From positions 2,227,001 to 2,291,000 of the forward strand of contig NZ_CP006587.1 in the NCBI RefSeq assembly GCF_000737515.1: a stretch of DNA of 64,000 nucleotides, given 5' to 3'. The notes under the pieces were generated by a model that was not told the origin of the DNA, did no database searches, and worked only from the letters and a program-made list of their open reading frames with translations. The translations under genes and the position numbers were made by a program. How positions within the stretch are numbered: position 1 is the first letter of the stretch; every line of letters starts with the position of its first letter. Source of the DNA: Hymenobacter sp. APR13 (lineage in GTDB: Bacteria > Bacteroidota > Bacteroidia > Cytophagales > Hymenobacteraceae). Below, piece by piece: positions 41,120 through 50,386 of this stretch.

Positions 41120-42469
41120 ATGACGATGAAATTCCTATTTCTCCTGTTGCTGCTGCTGCCCGGTTTCACCCAGGCCCAGCAAAAAACCGCGCCCAAAAAA
41201 GCTGCCTTCGACGCCCGCCAGCGCCCGCGCAACCTCTCCGACGAGCAACTGCTGGACCTGGTGCAGCGCCAGACGTTTCGCTACTTCTGGGACTTCGGGC
41301 ACCCCGTTTCGGGCATGGCGCGCGAGCGGAGCAACGTGGCCTACGAGTACGGCAACGAGGTGGTGACCACCGGTGGCACGGGCTTTGGCATTATGGCCAT
41401 TATTGTGGCGGCCGAGCGCAAGTGGATTCCGCGGGAGGAAGCGGCGGCGCGCATCTTCAAAATCGTGAAGTTTCTGGAGAAGTCCGACTCATATCACGGC
41501 GTGTTTCCGCACTGGCTGAATGGGGCCACCGGCAAAACGATTCGCTTCAGCCAGAAAGACGACGGCGCCGACCTGGTGGAAACCTCGTTTCTGTTTGAGG
41601 GCCTGATCTGTGCCCGGCAGTATTTCACCGGGGCCAGCAAAACCGAGCAGGACCTGCGCAACCACATTCTCTGGATGTGGGAAGGCGTGGAGTGGAACTG
41701 GCACCAGCAAGGTGGCCAGAACGTGCTCTACTGGCACTGGAGCCCCAACAACGGCTGGAGCATGAACCACCAGATTCATGGCTGGAATGAGTGCCTGATT
41801 ACCTACGTGCTGGCGGCCTCGTCGCCCAAATTTGCCATCGACAAAAAGGTGTACGACCAGGGCTGGGCCACCGGCAGCTACTTCAAAAACGGCAAGGAGT
41901 TCTACAACACCAAGCTGCCGTTGGGCTTCGACTTCGGTGGGCCGCTGTTCTTCTCGCACTACACTTTCCTGGGCCTCGACCCGCGCGGCCTCAAAGACCA
42001 GTACGCCGACTACTGGCAGCAAAACCAGGCCCACACCCGCATCAACTACGCCTACTGCGTCGACAACCCCAAGAAGTACAAAGGCTATGGCCCCAACAGC
42101 TGGGGCCTCACCGCCTCCGACAGCTACCAGGGCTACGCCGCCCACTCGCCCACCGAAGACTTGGGCGTGATTTCGCCTACCGCCGCGCTGTCGGCCATGC
42201 CGTATGCACCCAAGGAGTCGATGGCGGCGCTGCGGCACTTCTACAACGATTTGGGCGACAACATCTGGAGTGAGTACGGTTTCGTGGATGGCTTCAGCGA
42301 GCAGCACAACTGGTACGCCAAGTCGCACCTGGCCATCGACCAGGGTCCCATTGTGGGCATGATAGAAAACCACCGGACCGGCCTGCTCTGGAAGCTGTTC
42401 ATGAGCAGCCCCGACGTGCAGCGCGGCCTCACCAATCTGGGTTTTGAGAGCCCGCAAATCAAAAAGTAG
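41120..42469 (+). CDS. GH144-type glycoside hydrolase (glucoamylase-like family, probable endo-beta-1,2-glucanase)
   Basis: 449 residues: signal peptide (MTMKFLFLLLLLLPGFTQAQ), then an (alpha/alpha)6-type domain with QRQTFRYFWDFGHPVSGMAR, TTGGTGFGIMAIIVAAER, ETSFLFEGLICARQYF, IHGWNECLITYVLAASSP, FGGPLFFSHYTFLGLDP and YGFVDGFSEQHNWYAKSHLA. The family (Pfam Glycoamylase, CAZy GH144) includes the endo-beta-1,2-glucanase of Chitinophaga. With SusC/D upstream and GH3 downstream, breakdown of beta-1,2-glucan is the best guess; sophorohydrolase or another beta-glucan activity is possible. The start is 41120 or the ATG at 41126. Confidence 0.85.
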   Translation: MTMKFLFLLLLLLPGFTQAQQKTAPKKAAFDARQRPRNLSDEQLLDLVQRQTFRYFWDFGHPVSGMARERSNVAYEYGNEVVTTGGTGFGIMAIIVAAERKWIPREEAAARIFKIVKFLEKSDSYHGVFPHWLNGATGKTIRFSQKDDGADLVETSFLFEGLICARQYFTGASKTEQDLRNHILWMWEGVEWNWHQQGGQNVLYWHWSPNNGWSMNHQIHGWNECLITYVLAASSPKFAIDKKVYDQGWATGSYFKNGKEFYNTKLPLGFDFGGPLFFSHYTFLGLDPRGLKDQYADYWQQNQAHTRINYAYCVDNPKKYKGYGPNSWGLTASDSYQGYAAHSPTEDLGVISPTAALSAMPYAPKESMAALRHFYNDLGDNIWSEYGFVDGFSEQHNWYAKSHLAIDQGPIVGMIENHRTGLLWKLFMSSPDVQRGLTNLGFESPQIKK

Positions 42470-42480
42470 AACGTCAGAAG

Positions 42481-42512
42481 AACGTCATGCAGAGCAGAGC
42501 GAAGCATCTCGC
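42481..42512 (+). repeat. Half copy of intergenic repeat family A
   Basis: AACGTCATGCAGAGCAGAGC and on to CATCTCGC, a single arm with no facing inverted copy, between the GH144 and GH3 genes. Confidence 0.7.
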
Positions 42513-42605
42513 CTGCGGACGTTGTTGAGTAAAGACCGGTACGCTACGCGAAGCCGAAGCACGACGGTCTCACACCTCCCCACCAACTCCCCCAATATTT
42601 TTCCT

Positions 42606-44918
42606 ATGAAATACCCGTTCCGCACCGCCCTGCTGCTGTCGCTGGGGCTGCTCGCGTCGCCGGCGCTGCAGGCCCAGGCGCCCGTCTCCGCTCCCCAAAG
42701 CGCCCCCGACCCGAAGATGAACCGCTTCATCGACGACCTGCTCCAAAAAATGACGCTGGAAGAGAAAATCGGCCAGCTCAATCTGATTACGGTGGGCTTC
42801 GATGTGACCGGGCCGGTGGTGAGCAAGGACGTGGACGCCAGTATCCGGCGCGGCGCGGTGGGCTCGGTGCTGAACACCTTTACGCCCACGGCAGCGCGCA
42901 AGCTGCAGGAAATGGCCATCAAGCAAACCCGCCTGCACATCCCGCTCATCTTCGGCTACGACGTCATCCACGGCCACCGCACCATCTTCCCGATTGCGCT
43001 GGGGTTGGCCAGCAGCTGGGACCTGACGGCCCTGGAGCGCAGCGCCCGCATTGCCGCCGAAGAAGCCTCCGCCGACGGCCTGCACTGGGTGTACTCGCCG
43101 ATGGTGGACATTGCCCGCGACCCGCGCTGGGGCCGCATCAGTGAGGGCTCGGGCGAAGACCCTTACCTGGGCTCGCAGATTGCGCGCGTGATGGTGCGCG
43201 GCTACCAGGGCGCCGACCTGAGCAAGCCCAACGCCGTGATGGCCTGCGTGAAGCACTTCGCGCTCTACGGCGCCGCCGAAGCCGGCCGCGACTACAACAC
43301 CACCGACATGAGCCTGGTGCGCATGTACAACGAGTACTTGCCGCCCTACAAAGCCGCCGTGGAAGCCGGCGCCGGCTCCATGATGTCCTCATTCAACGAC
43401 ATCAACGGTGTGCCCGCCACCGGCAACAAGTGGCTGATGACCGACCTGCTGCGCCGGCAGTGGGGCTTCCAGGGCTTCGTGGCCACCGACTACACCGCCA
43501 TCAACGAAATGACCGCCCACGGCATGGGCAACGACGCCCAGACCTCGGCCCTGGCCTTGAACGCCGGCATCGACCAAGACATGGTGGGGGAGATATTCCT
43601 GAAAAACCTGGCCCAGAACCTCAAGGACGGCACCGTGCAGCAAGCCCAGATTGACCTGGCCTGCCGCCGCATTCTGGAAGCTAAATACAAGCTCGGCCTG
43701 TTCCAGGACCCCTACCGCGGCACCAGCGAGAAGCGCGCCAAGGCCACCATGATGAAGAAGGATTTCGTGGCCGATGCCCGCGACATTGCCCGCAAAAGTC
43801 TCGTGCTGCTCAAAAACAGCAACAACACCCTGCCCCTTAAAAAAACCGGCACCATTGCCCTGGTCGGCCCCCTGGCCACCCGCCAGCGCGACATGATCGG
43901 GAGCTGGAGCGGCGCCGGCGACTGGAAGCAGGCCGTGTCGCTGGAGCAGGGCATCCGCAACGCGGTGGGCAGCTCCGTGAAGATCGTGACGGCCCAGGGC
44001 GCCAACTTCACCGACGACGAGCAGATGATTGCGCGCCTCAACGAGCACGGCGGCGAGCTGAACGTGGACAAGCGCAACGCTGAGGTGATGATTCAGGAAG
44101 CCGTGCAGGCCGCCCAAGGCGCCGACGTGATTGTGGCGGCCGTGGGCGAGAGCCAGGGCATGACCGGCGAAGCCGCCAGCCGCGCCGACATTGGCATTCC
44201 GGCCCCGCAGATGGAGCTGCTCAAGGCCCTGAAGAAAACCGGGAAGCCCCTGGTGCTGGTACTCATGAACGGCCGCCCGCTCACGCTGCCCTGGGAAGAC
44301 AAGAACGCCGACGCCATCCTCGAAACCTGGTTTGCGGGCTCCCAGGCCGGCAACGCCATTGCCGATGTCCTGTTCGGGGCCTACAACCCTTCGGGCAAGC
44401 TCACGGCTACCTTCCCACAACACGTCGGCCAGATTCCGCTCTACTACAACCACAAAAACACCGGCCGTCCCTACGCCGGCGTGGCCCTCGACAAGTACAA
44501 GTCGCGCTACCTCGACGTCACCAACGACCCGCTCTACCCGTTCGGTTTCGGCCTGAGCTACACCACGTTCGAGTACGGCAAGCCGGAGCTGAGTACGGCT
44601 AGCTTACCCATGAACGGCACGCTGGAAGTGAAGGTAACCGTGAAAAACACCGGCAGCTACGACGGCGAAGAGGTTGCGCAGCTCTATATCCGGGACATGG
44701 TGGGCTCCATTTCGCGCCCCGTGCAGGAGCTGAAAGGCTTCCAGAAAATCATGCTCAAGAAAGGCGAAAGCCGCACGCTCACCTTCCGCCTCACCCCCGA
44801 TGACCTCAAGTTCTACAACACCGACCTGCAGTTTGTGGCCGAACCCGGCGAGTTCCAGGTGATGACCGGCCCCAACTCCCGCGACGTGCAGACGGCCACC
44901 TTCACCCTGGTCAGATAA
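42606..44918 (+). CDS. bglX: GH3 family beta-glucosidase
   Basis: 770 residues: signal peptide (1-23), GH3 N-terminal barrel (about 45-360) with DVIHGHRTIFPIALGLASSW, KHFALYGAAEAGRDY and the nucleophile Asp295 in FVATDYTAIN, GH3 C-terminal domain (about 400-630, GAGDWKQAVS, AVGESQGMTGEAASR), and a fibronectin III-like domain (about 675-760). The nucleophile motif is ATDY instead of the usual SDW. It is predicted to be periplasmic and to split oligosaccharides made by the GH144 enzyme into glucose. Last gene of the locus, followed by a strong terminator. Confidence 0.94.
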   Translation: MKYPFRTALLLSLGLLASPALQAQAPVSAPQSAPDPKMNRFIDDLLQKMTLEEKIGQLNLITVGFDVTGPVVSKDVDASIRRGAVGSVLNTFTPTAARKLQEMAIKQTRLHIPLIFGYDVIHGHRTIFPIALGLASSWDLTALERSARIAAEEASADGLHWVYSPMVDIARDPRWGRISEGSGEDPYLGSQIARVMVRGYQGADLSKPNAVMACVKHFALYGAAEAGRDYNTTDMSLVRMYNEYLPPYKAAVEAGAGSMMSSFNDINGVPATGNKWLMTDLLRRQWGFQGFVATDYTAINEMTAHGMGNDAQTSALALNAGIDQDMVGEIFLKNLAQNLKDGTVQQAQIDLACRRILEAKYKLGLFQDPYRGTSEKRAKATMMKKDFVADARDIARKSLVLLKNSNNTLPLKKTGTIALVGPLATRQRDMIGSWSGAGDWKQAVSLEQGIRNAVGSSVKIVTAQGANFTDDEQMIARLNEHGGELNVDKRNAEVMIQEAVQAAQGADVIVAAVGESQGMTGEAASRADIGIPAPQMELLKALKKTGKPLVLVLMNGRPLTLPWEDKNADAILETWFAGSQAGNAIADVLFGAYNPSGKLTATFPQHVGQIPLYYNHKNTGRPYAGVALDKYKSRYLDVTNDPLYPFGFGLSYTTFEYGKPELSTASLPMNGTLEVKVTVKNTGSYDGEEVAQLYIRDMVGSISRPVQELKGFQKIMLKKGESRTLTFRLTPDDLKFYNTDLQFVAEPGEFQVMTGPNSRDVQTATFTLVR

Positions 44919-44941
44919 GCGGCCCGGCCTCAGACACCACG

Positions 44942-44983
44942 AAAAAGCCGCGTCCTCACACAGTGTGAGGACGCGGCTTTTTT
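44942..44983. terminator. Strong terminator at the end of the glucan locus
   Basis: AAAAAGCCGCGTCCTCACA and TGTGAGGACGCGGCTTTTT are perfect inverted copies with a 3-base loop, flanked by A and T runs, so it can work in both directions. Confidence 0.92.
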
Positions 44984-45004
44984 CGCGAATAGGGTGCAAT
45001 GGTG

Positions 45005-45223
45005 TTATTGCTGCTGCCACGTAGCTGCTTCCGCCGTGGTCAGGGCCACGCGGGTGGCTTGCGGGCCTTGCGAGTCGTGGAGCAATAGCACCGTGGTATC
45101 GGTGGGCGTGGCCGCTACCTTCCCGAACGGCCGGGCCTGGAATGCTACCCGGCTGGTCTGGCAGCTGGCCAGCAACAGGGAGGCGGCCGATAATACAACA
45201 ATAAGTGGGCGAAGCGTAGGCAT
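45005..45223 (-). CDS. Small hypothetical lipoprotein
   Basis: 72 residues: MPTLRPLIVVLSAASLLLASC gives a lipoprotein signal with Cys21. The remaining 51 residues (TSRVAFQARPFGKVAATPTD, TTVLLLHDSQGPQATRVALT) match no family known to me. A TAGTTTTG element lies 30 bases upstream, which supports this start over the longer frame to 45415. Confidence 0.65.
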   Translation of the reverse strand: MPTLRPLIVVLSAASLLLASCQTSRVAFQARPFGKVAATPTDTTVLLLHDSQGPQATRVALTTAEAATWQQQ

Positions 45224-45252
45224 AATCCGGTGGTGATGAAGAAGTAACACCA

Positions 45253-45260
45253 CAAAACTA
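45253..45260 (-). promoter_or_regulatory. Bacteroidota -7 element for the small lipoprotein
   Basis: TAGTTTTG on the minus strand, a TAnnTTTG match 30 bases upstream of the ATG. Confidence 0.45.
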
Positions 45261-45372
45261 CGCCCCGCCCTGGTGCCCCGCTTTCCTTCTCGACCAAGTT
45301 GCCGCCGCGCCCGTCCAGCGGGCGGATGACCCTGCCAAAGTGCCTCCGCCCTCCACCCAAACGCCCCCAAAC

Positions 45373-45420
45373 AGCCGTTGCCGGGCCGAACACCAATTGG
45401 TATCCGGCCCGGCAACGGCT
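45373..45420. terminator. Stem-loop downstream of rocD
   Basis: AGCCGTTGCCGGGCCG (45373-45388) and CGGCCCGGCAACGGCT (45405-45420) are perfect inverted copies with a 16-base loop holding AATT. It lies 28 bases beyond the rocD stop. Confidence 0.75.
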
Positions 45421-45448
45421 AGTGAGGCAATAAAGGAGAAGTAGAAGG

Positions 45449-46702
45449 CTAGAAGTCCAGAATCACCTGCTCGATAATGTCGCAGGCTTCGTGGAGCTGC
45501 TCTTCGGTGATAACCAGCGGCGGTGCAAACCGGATAATGTCGCCGTGGGTGGGCTTGGCCAGCACGCCGCGCTCCATCAGCGTCACGCATACGTCCCAGG
45601 CCGTGCGGCCGTCGGCGGCGGGCTTGATGACCACAGCGTTGAGCAGGCCTTTGCCACGCACCAGCTCCACCACGTCGGGGCGTTTGGCCATCACGCGGCG
45701 CATCCGCTCCCGGAATACCTCGCCCATGGCCCGGGCGTTGTCGATCAGCTTTTCTTCCAGCAGTACGTCCAGGGCTGCGCGCAGCACCACCGAGGCCAGC
45801 GGGTTGCCGCCGAAGGTGGAGCCGTGCTGCCCGGGCTGGATGGTGAGCATGATTTCGTTGCGGGCCAGCACTGCCGATACCGGCAGCACGCCACCGCTCA
45901 GAGCCTTGCCCAGAATCAGAATATCAGCGTGTACGCCTTCGTAGCACACGGCCAGCAGCTGGCCCGTGCGGCCCAGGCCGGTCTGAATCTCGTCGGCGAT
46001 GAACAGCACGTTGTGGGCTTTGCACAGCGCGGCGGCCTTGAACAGGTAGCCTTCCGAGGGCACCATCACCCCGGCCTCGCCCTGAATGGGCTCCACTAGG
46101 AAACCACACACGTGCGGATCCTGCAGGGCTTCTTCCAGCGCCGCCAGATCGTCGTAGGGCACCACTTGGTAGCCGGGCATGTAGGGGCCGAAGCCGCCGG
46201 TGGAGTCGCCGTCGGTGCTGAAGGAGATGATGCCAGTGGTGCGGCCGTGGAAGTTGTGCTCGGCCACCAGGATGCGGGCCTGGTTGGGCGCAATGCCTTT
46301 TTCCTGGTAGCCCCACTTGCGGGCCAGCTTGAGGGCAGTTTCCACGGCCTCGGCGCCGGAGTTCATCAGCAGAGCCTTGTCGTAGTTGAACAGCTCGCAG
46401 AGCTGCTTTTCGGCCGCACCCAGCTGGTCGTTGAAGAAGGCGCGGCTGGTGAGCGTGAGCTTCTGGGCCTGCTCGGTGAGGGCCCCAATGATGCGCGGGT
46501 GGCAGTGGCCCTGGTTGACGGCCGAGTACGCCGACAGGAAGTCGAAGTAGTGCTTACCCTCCACATCCCAGAGGTGCACACCTTCCCCGCGGCTCAGCAC
46601 CACGGGCAGCGGGTGGTAGTTGTGGGCGCCGTACTGGTCTTCGAGGGCCATCAGCTCCTGGCTGCGGCTTTGCTGGGTGGTGGGGGCGGAAGTAGCGTGC
46701 AT
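45449..46702 (-). CDS. rocD: Ornithine--oxo-acid transaminase
   Basis: 417 residues. It converts ornithine and 2-oxoglutarate to glutamate semialdehyde and glutamate with [23 protein letters not shown] is the diagnostic N-terminal segment of ornithine aminotransferases. [46 protein letters not shown] and the PLP lysine Lys266 (ILGKALSGG) follow in order. The ATG at 46702 is preferred over the in-frame ATG at 46732. It stands alone, away from other arginine or proline genes. Confidence 0.96.
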   Translation of the reverse strand: MHATSAPTTQQSRSQELMALEDQYGAHNYHPLPVVLSRGEGVHLWDVEGKHYFDFLSAYSAVNQGHCHPRIIGALTEQAQKLTLTSRAFFNDQLGAAEKQLCELFNYDKALLMNSGAEAVETALKLARKWGYQEKGIAPNQARILVAEHNFHGRTTGIISFSTDGDSTGGFGPYMPGYQVVPYDDLAALEEALQDPHVCGFLVEPIQGEAGVMVPSEGYLFKAAALCKAHNVLFIADEIQTGLGRTGQLLAVCYEGVHADILILGKALSGGVLPVSAVLARNEIMLTIQPGQHGSTFGGNPLASVVLRAALDVLLEEKLIDNARAMGEVFRERMRRVMAKRPDVVELVRGKGLLNAVVIKPAADGRTAWDVCVTLMERGVLAKPTHGDIIRFAPPLVITEEQLHEACDIIEQVILDF

Positions 46703-46801
46703 ATGGGCCGGAGTTTGGGGGCAGATCAGCAAAAAGCGGTGAGCTGCCTACGCCGCCCACCGCCGAAAATTACGCAAAAACCCCCGCTTCGGCTGCCCGC
46801 T

Positions 46802-47269
46802 TCAGCGCGGCGCCGAGAGGCTGCCCAGCCGGTCTTCCAGGTCCAGGAACTTGCCCACGTAGTTGCCTTCCTCCGATTCGTCGGGGTGCAGAATCATCCA
46901 GTCCACCACGTCGGCCTCGTCGAACTCCTCGCGGTTGTTGCCTTCGGGCAGGTTGGTGCCCACCAGCCGGCCCGCCACCCGGCCATCCTGCCAGCTGTGC
47001 ACCTGCACCAGTTGCGGCACCCGGTTGGCAGCATCATCCAGCAGCGTAGCCGTCACAAACAGCTTGTCGCCGGTAGGCAAACCCCGGTTGAAGCGCTGCC
47101 GGGCCTGGTTGAGCGTGCGACGGGCCTCTTTCAGTGGGGCGGCGGGCAGCGTTTCGGCCGTGGTGAGCTGCAGCGCCAGGCGGGTGGCAGCCACCGGCAT
47201 TTCGGGCTGTTGGGTGTGCGCTGCCGGCCCCGCCGCCAGCAGCATCAAAAGCAGAATCCAGTACCGCAT
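46802..47269 (-). CDS. Secreted DUF2314-like protein
   Basis: 155 residues: signal peptide (MRYWILLLMLLAAGPAAHTQ), helical ARRTLNQARQRFNRGLPTGD, then VHSWQDGRVAGRLVGTNLPE and DEADVVDWMILHPDE, which match the DUF2314/YegJ pattern. Function unknown; periplasmic. An upstream TATCTTTC resembles a -7 element. Confidence 0.7.
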   Translation of the reverse strand: MRYWILLLMLLAAGPAAHTQQPEMPVAATRLALQLTTAETLPAAPLKEARRTLNQARQRFNRGLPTGDKLFVTATLLDDAANRVPQLVQVHSWQDGRVAGRLVGTNLPEGNNREEFDEADVVDWMILHPDESEEGNYVGKFLDLEDRLGSLSAPR

Positions 47270-47311
47270 CCGGGCAGAGAATGAGCGTGAAACGACTGTT
47301 GAGTTTAATTA

Positions 47312-47331
47312 TATAGTGGAAAGATACTATA
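47312..47331. promoter_or_regulatory. AT-rich dyad between divergent genes
   Basis: TATAGT and ACTATA flank GGAAAGAT. The minus-strand reading includes TATCTTTC, one base from the -7 consensus. It may control the DUF2314-like gene and the divergent DUF5522 gene. Confidence 0.4.
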
Positions 47332-47341
47332 AATAGCCGGC

Positions 47342-47554
47342 ATGAGCACTTCCTGCTGCCCAACGTATCTTGCGGGCTCATTTGTGCCATCCGTGCCCGA
47401 TTCCACCCCGCAACCGCTCCAGCCCGGCGACTACTACCTCACTCCGGAAGGCTACATGGTCTTTACGGAGCAGTACCACCTGCGCCGCGGCAGCTGCTGC
47501 GGCAACGGCTGCCGCCACTGCCCCTGGCGCAAAAAGGGCAAGTGGGACAGGTGA
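47342..47554 (+). CDS. DUF5522 family small cysteine-rich protein
   Basis: 70 residues with DYYLTPEGYMVFTEQYHLRR followed by GSCCGNGCRHCPW, the conserved core of DUF5522. Four Cys plus His suggest metal binding. These proteins are widespread as single genes in Bacteroidota and of unknown role. Confidence 0.85.
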   Translation: MSTSCCPTYLAGSFVPSVPDSTPQPLQPGDYYLTPEGYMVFTEQYHLRRGSCCGNGCRHCPWRKKGKWDR

Positions 47555-48031
47555 TTCTTGGTGACGGGTGATGAGGTGACAGGTGATGAGGTGCAAGGCG
47601 GTCTGGTGATGAAGAGCAGGGCGGGCTGGTTGGTAAACCCGGACGGCGGAGCAGCCGCGTAGCGCCGACCAATTTGCTAGTAGGCCTGCTGCCGCCACGT
47701 GGGTGAGCAGTGGGCGGTAGGTTTTGGTTGGCGTACAAGAGCTTATCCAGGCTGAACCGGTAGTGCGCAGAGCGTCGGCGGAAAGTGAAAACCTAGACGC
47801 CAGGCGTAGGCCATGAGGGCGCGTGAGAGGGGCGAAACAGCAAGAAAGACAGGCCTGGCGCCCGGCTGCAACGCTTTTGCAGCCCGCCTTTCGCCTGTTA
47901 TGTGTCACCTGTAACCCTTCCCCGAAAACGCTAACCCGCTATTTTTCAGTCAGTGGTTTTGCTTCTATCAAACTTATGCCGATATTTGCGGCCCCGTTTT
48001 TCCGCTTTGAAACCTCTAAGTTCCTGATATC
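47555..48031. other. Long non-coding stretch upstream of rpmB
   Basis: 477 bases with no supported gene. The first 45 bases carry GTGACGGGTGATGAGGTGAC-type repeats. A minus-strand frame of 176 codons crosses the region, but it overlaps the DUF5522 gene and has no recognisable domain. Close to rpmB, TTTTG (about 47958) and GATATTTGC (about 47979) form an imperfect -33/-7 pair. Confidence 0.45.
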
Positions 48032-48271
48032 ATGGCCCGAGTTTGTGATTTGACCGGCAAGCGTACCCGCGTAGGTAACAACGTGTCGCACGCCAACAAC
48101 AAGACCAAGCGCAAGTTCTACCCGAACCTGCAGAAAAAGCGCTTCTACATCCCCGAAGAGGATGCTTGGGTAACGCTGAAAGTAGCTACCAGCACCATCC
48201 GCACCATCAACAAGAACGGCATCATGTCGGTCCTGAAGAAGGCGAAGGAGCAGGGCTTCATCGTTTACTAG
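48032..48271 (+). CDS. rpmB: 50S ribosomal protein L28
   Basis: 79 residues: [20 protein letters not shown] and [20 protein letters not shown], matching L28 throughout. RpmG is not in the same operon here; it lies 1.9 kb downstream behind the aminopeptidase gene. A perfect terminator follows. Confidence 0.98.
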   Translation: MARVCDLTGKRTRVGNNVSHANNKTKRKFYPNLQKKRFYIPEEDAWVTLKVATSTIRTINKNGIMSVLKKAKEQGFIVY

Positions 48272-48307
48272 TCTGCCCCCGGCCGCTTCTCGGAGCGAAT
48301 TGTATTC

Positions 48308-48354
48308 AGACGCGTACCCGCCCCGGAAGCAATTTCCGGGGCGGGTACGCGTCT
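48308..48354 (+). terminator. Terminator after rpmB
   Basis: AGACGCGTACCCGCCCCGGA (plus A, 48308-48328) is perfectly inverted at 48334-48354 with a 5-base loop. A short T-rich stretch (TTTGTTG) follows. Confidence 0.85.
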
Positions 48355-48384
48355 TTGTTGTATCTGCCTGCTAGCTTCGTCGCC

Positions 48385-50028
48385 GTGTCTGTATTCCGTC
48401 TGCCTTCCGCCGCCCGCTGCCTGTGGGCTTTTCTGCTGCTGAGCGCCCTGGCGCCAACTGCCCACGCCCAGCGGGCCGCCGGCCCCGGCCGCCCTACCGA
48501 CTTCCTCGACCCGGCCTTTCACAGAAGCCGGCGCGAGCAGCTGCGGCAGGCGCTGCCGGCGGGCTCGGTGGCGGTGCTGTTTGCCAGCCCGGTCCGCAAT
48601 CGTGCCAACGACGTCAACTACCTCTACCACCCGCATCCTGACCTCTACTACCTCACCGGCTACGACGAGCCCGACGCGGTGCTGGTGCTGTTCAAGGAGC
48701 CCCAGACGCTGGGCGGGCAGGCGGGCGTCACGGAGGCGCTGTTCGTGCAGCCCCGCGACCCCAAAGCCGAGCTCTGGACCGGCCGCCGCCTGGGCACCGA
48801 GGGCGCTAAGCAGCAGCTCAAGCTGCAGTACGTAGCCGACAACACCGCCTTTGCCACGGCCGATATCCGCTGGGCCAGCTTCGCGCGGATCCACTTCCTG
48901 GACCTGCCCACCGACGTGCGCGACGACGCCCAGGACCCCGCCGACCTGTTCGACCTGGTAGCCGCCTTCCGCCGCCAGGCCGCCATTCCAACTGATTTCA
49001 ATGGCCGCCTCGATGAAGTATATGGGGCCGTACAGCGCTACGGAGTGGTCAATGCTGCCGGCATCCGGACGTACGTCGAGGCCCAGATACGGGAGCGGCC
49101 CGCGCTGGCTGCCGATGCCTACCTGCAGGGCTATCTGAATGCCTCCACTGATGCCGAACGCCAGCAGGCTATCAGCGGGCGGCCCGTCAGCCGCTTAGGC
49201 GGGGCTGAGCTCAACGATGCGCTGGATGCACTGCGGGCCGTGAAAACGCCCGAGGAGCTGGCCTTGCTGCGCCGTGCCGTCCGCATCAGCGCTGTGGGGC
49301 AGCAGGAGGTAATGAGGGCCCTGCGGCCCGACATGGGCGAGATGGAAGTGCAGGGTCTGCACGAGTACATCTACAAGAAATACGGGGCCGAGTTCGAGGG
49401 CTACCCCAGCATCGTGGGCGCCGGCAACAACGCCTGCATCCTGCACTACGAAACCAACGACAAGCCCCGCCTCGGCAACGACCTGCTGCTGATGGACTGC
49501 GGCGCCGAATACCACGGCTACACCGCCGACGTGACGCGCACGGTGCCGCCCTCGGGCAAGTTCAGCGCGGCCCAGCGCCAGATTTACGAACTGGTGCTGG
49601 CCGCGCAGGAAGCCGGCATCCGGGAGTGCCGGGCCGGCAACGCCTTTCAGGCGCCCGGCAAGGCCGCCCAGCAGGTAGTTACGGAAGGCTTGCTGAAGCT
49701 GGGCATCATCACCGCCCCCGAGGAGATGCGCCGCTACTTCCCGCACGGCACCAGCCACTACCTCGGCCTCGACGTGCACGACCGGGGCAGCTACGGCCCG
49801 CTGCAGGCCGGCAACGTCATCACCGTAGAGCCCGGCATCTACATCCCGGAGGGCAGCCCCTGCGACAAAAAGTGGTGGAACATCGGCGTCCGGATTGAAG
49901 ACGACATCCTCATCACCAGCGCCGAGCCCGAAAATCTGTCGAAGGAAGCGCCGCGCACCGTGGCCGATATTGAGGCCCTGATGGCCAAGCCCAGCGTGCT
50001 GGAAAGCCTGCAGCTGCCGAAGCTGTAG
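48385..50028 (+). CDS. pepP: Aminopeptidase P family metallopeptidase (secreted)
   Basis: 547 residues from a GTG start that opens directly on a signal peptide (VFRLPSAARCLWAFLLLSAL). An N-terminal creatinase-like domain (to about 220) precedes the pita-bread domain. Metal ligands are Asp371 (LLLMDCGAEY), Asp382 (TADVTRT), His458 (HGTSHYLGLD), Glu482 (VEPGIYIP) and Glu505; D-D and E-E spacings equal those of E. coli PepP. It removes N-terminal residues before proline, here probably in the periplasm. The longer in-frame ATG at 48166 overlaps rpmB and was rejected. Confidence 0.92.
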   Translation: MSVFRLPSAARCLWAFLLLSALAPTAHAQRAAGPGRPTDFLDPAFHRSRREQLRQALPAGSVAVLFASPVRNRANDVNYLYHPHPDLYYLTGYDEPDAVLVLFKEPQTLGGQAGVTEALFVQPRDPKAELWTGRRLGTEGAKQQLKLQYVADNTAFATADIRWASFARIHFLDLPTDVRDDAQDPADLFDLVAAFRRQAAIPTDFNGRLDEVYGAVQRYGVVNAAGIRTYVEAQIRERPALAADAYLQGYLNASTDAERQQAISGRPVSRLGGAELNDALDALRAVKTPEELALLRRAVRISAVGQQEVMRALRPDMGEMEVQGLHEYIYKKYGAEFEGYPSIVGAGNNACILHYETNDKPRLGNDLLLMDCGAEYHGYTADVTRTVPPSGKFSAAQRQIYELVLAAQEAGIRECRAGNAFQAPGKAAQQVVTEGLLKLGIITAPEEMRRYFPHGTSHYLGLDVHDRGSYGPLQAGNVITVEPGIYIPEGSPCDKKWWNIGVRIEDDILITSAEPENLSKEAPRTVADIEALMAKPSVLESLQLPKL

Positions 50029-50137
50029 GGTTTAATGATTTGATTGTCAAATTGTTGAGCAGTAGGGCGTATTCCGGCGTCGTTAAAGGCCGGAATACGC
50101 AGCCATTCAACCATTTAACAATTAAACAATTAACAGC

Positions 50138-50167
50138 TTGCCTATTCCGAAAACCCTCGTACCTTTG
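50138..50167 (+). promoter_or_regulatory. Complete Bacteroidota promoter for rpmG-DUF4295-ftsY
   Basis: TTG at 50138-50140, 19 bases, then TACCTTTG at 50160-50167: both elements and the spacing match the Bacteroidota -33/-7 consensus. The rpmG ATG follows 29 bases later. Confidence 0.8.
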
Positions 50168-50196
50168 CAGTCCTTAATCCCAAAACCCCCGTCGAG

Positions 50197-50379
50197 ATGG
50201 CTAAGAAAGGCAATCGGGTGCAGGTGATCCTTGAATGCACTGAGCATAAAAACTCGGGGCAGCCGGGCACCTCGCGCTACATCACCACCAAGAACCGCAA
50301 GAACACTCCTGAGCGCATTGAGTTGAAGAAGTTCAACAACGTGCTCAAGAAGATGACCGTTCACAAGGAAATCAAGTAA
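50197..50379 (+). CDS. rpmG: 50S ribosomal protein L33
   Basis: 60 residues, [20 protein letters not shown] with [19 protein letters not shown], typical of L33. The single Cys means the zinc-binding CxxC pairs are absent (the Cys-minus form). It is followed after 7 bases by the DUF4295 gene. Confidence 0.98.
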   Translation: MAKKGNRVQVILECTEHKNSGQPGTSRYITTKNRKNTPERIELKKFNNVLKKMTVHKEIK

Positions 50380-50386
50380 TTGAGCA

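Noticed and set aside
47378..47908. Minus-strand ORF of 176 codons
   Set aside because: Overlaps the DUF5522 gene antisense, has low-complexity stretches and no recognisable domain.
48166..48384. N-terminal extension of aminopeptidase P
   Set aside because: It overlaps rpmB and its terminator, and a signal peptide begins at the GTG at 48385.
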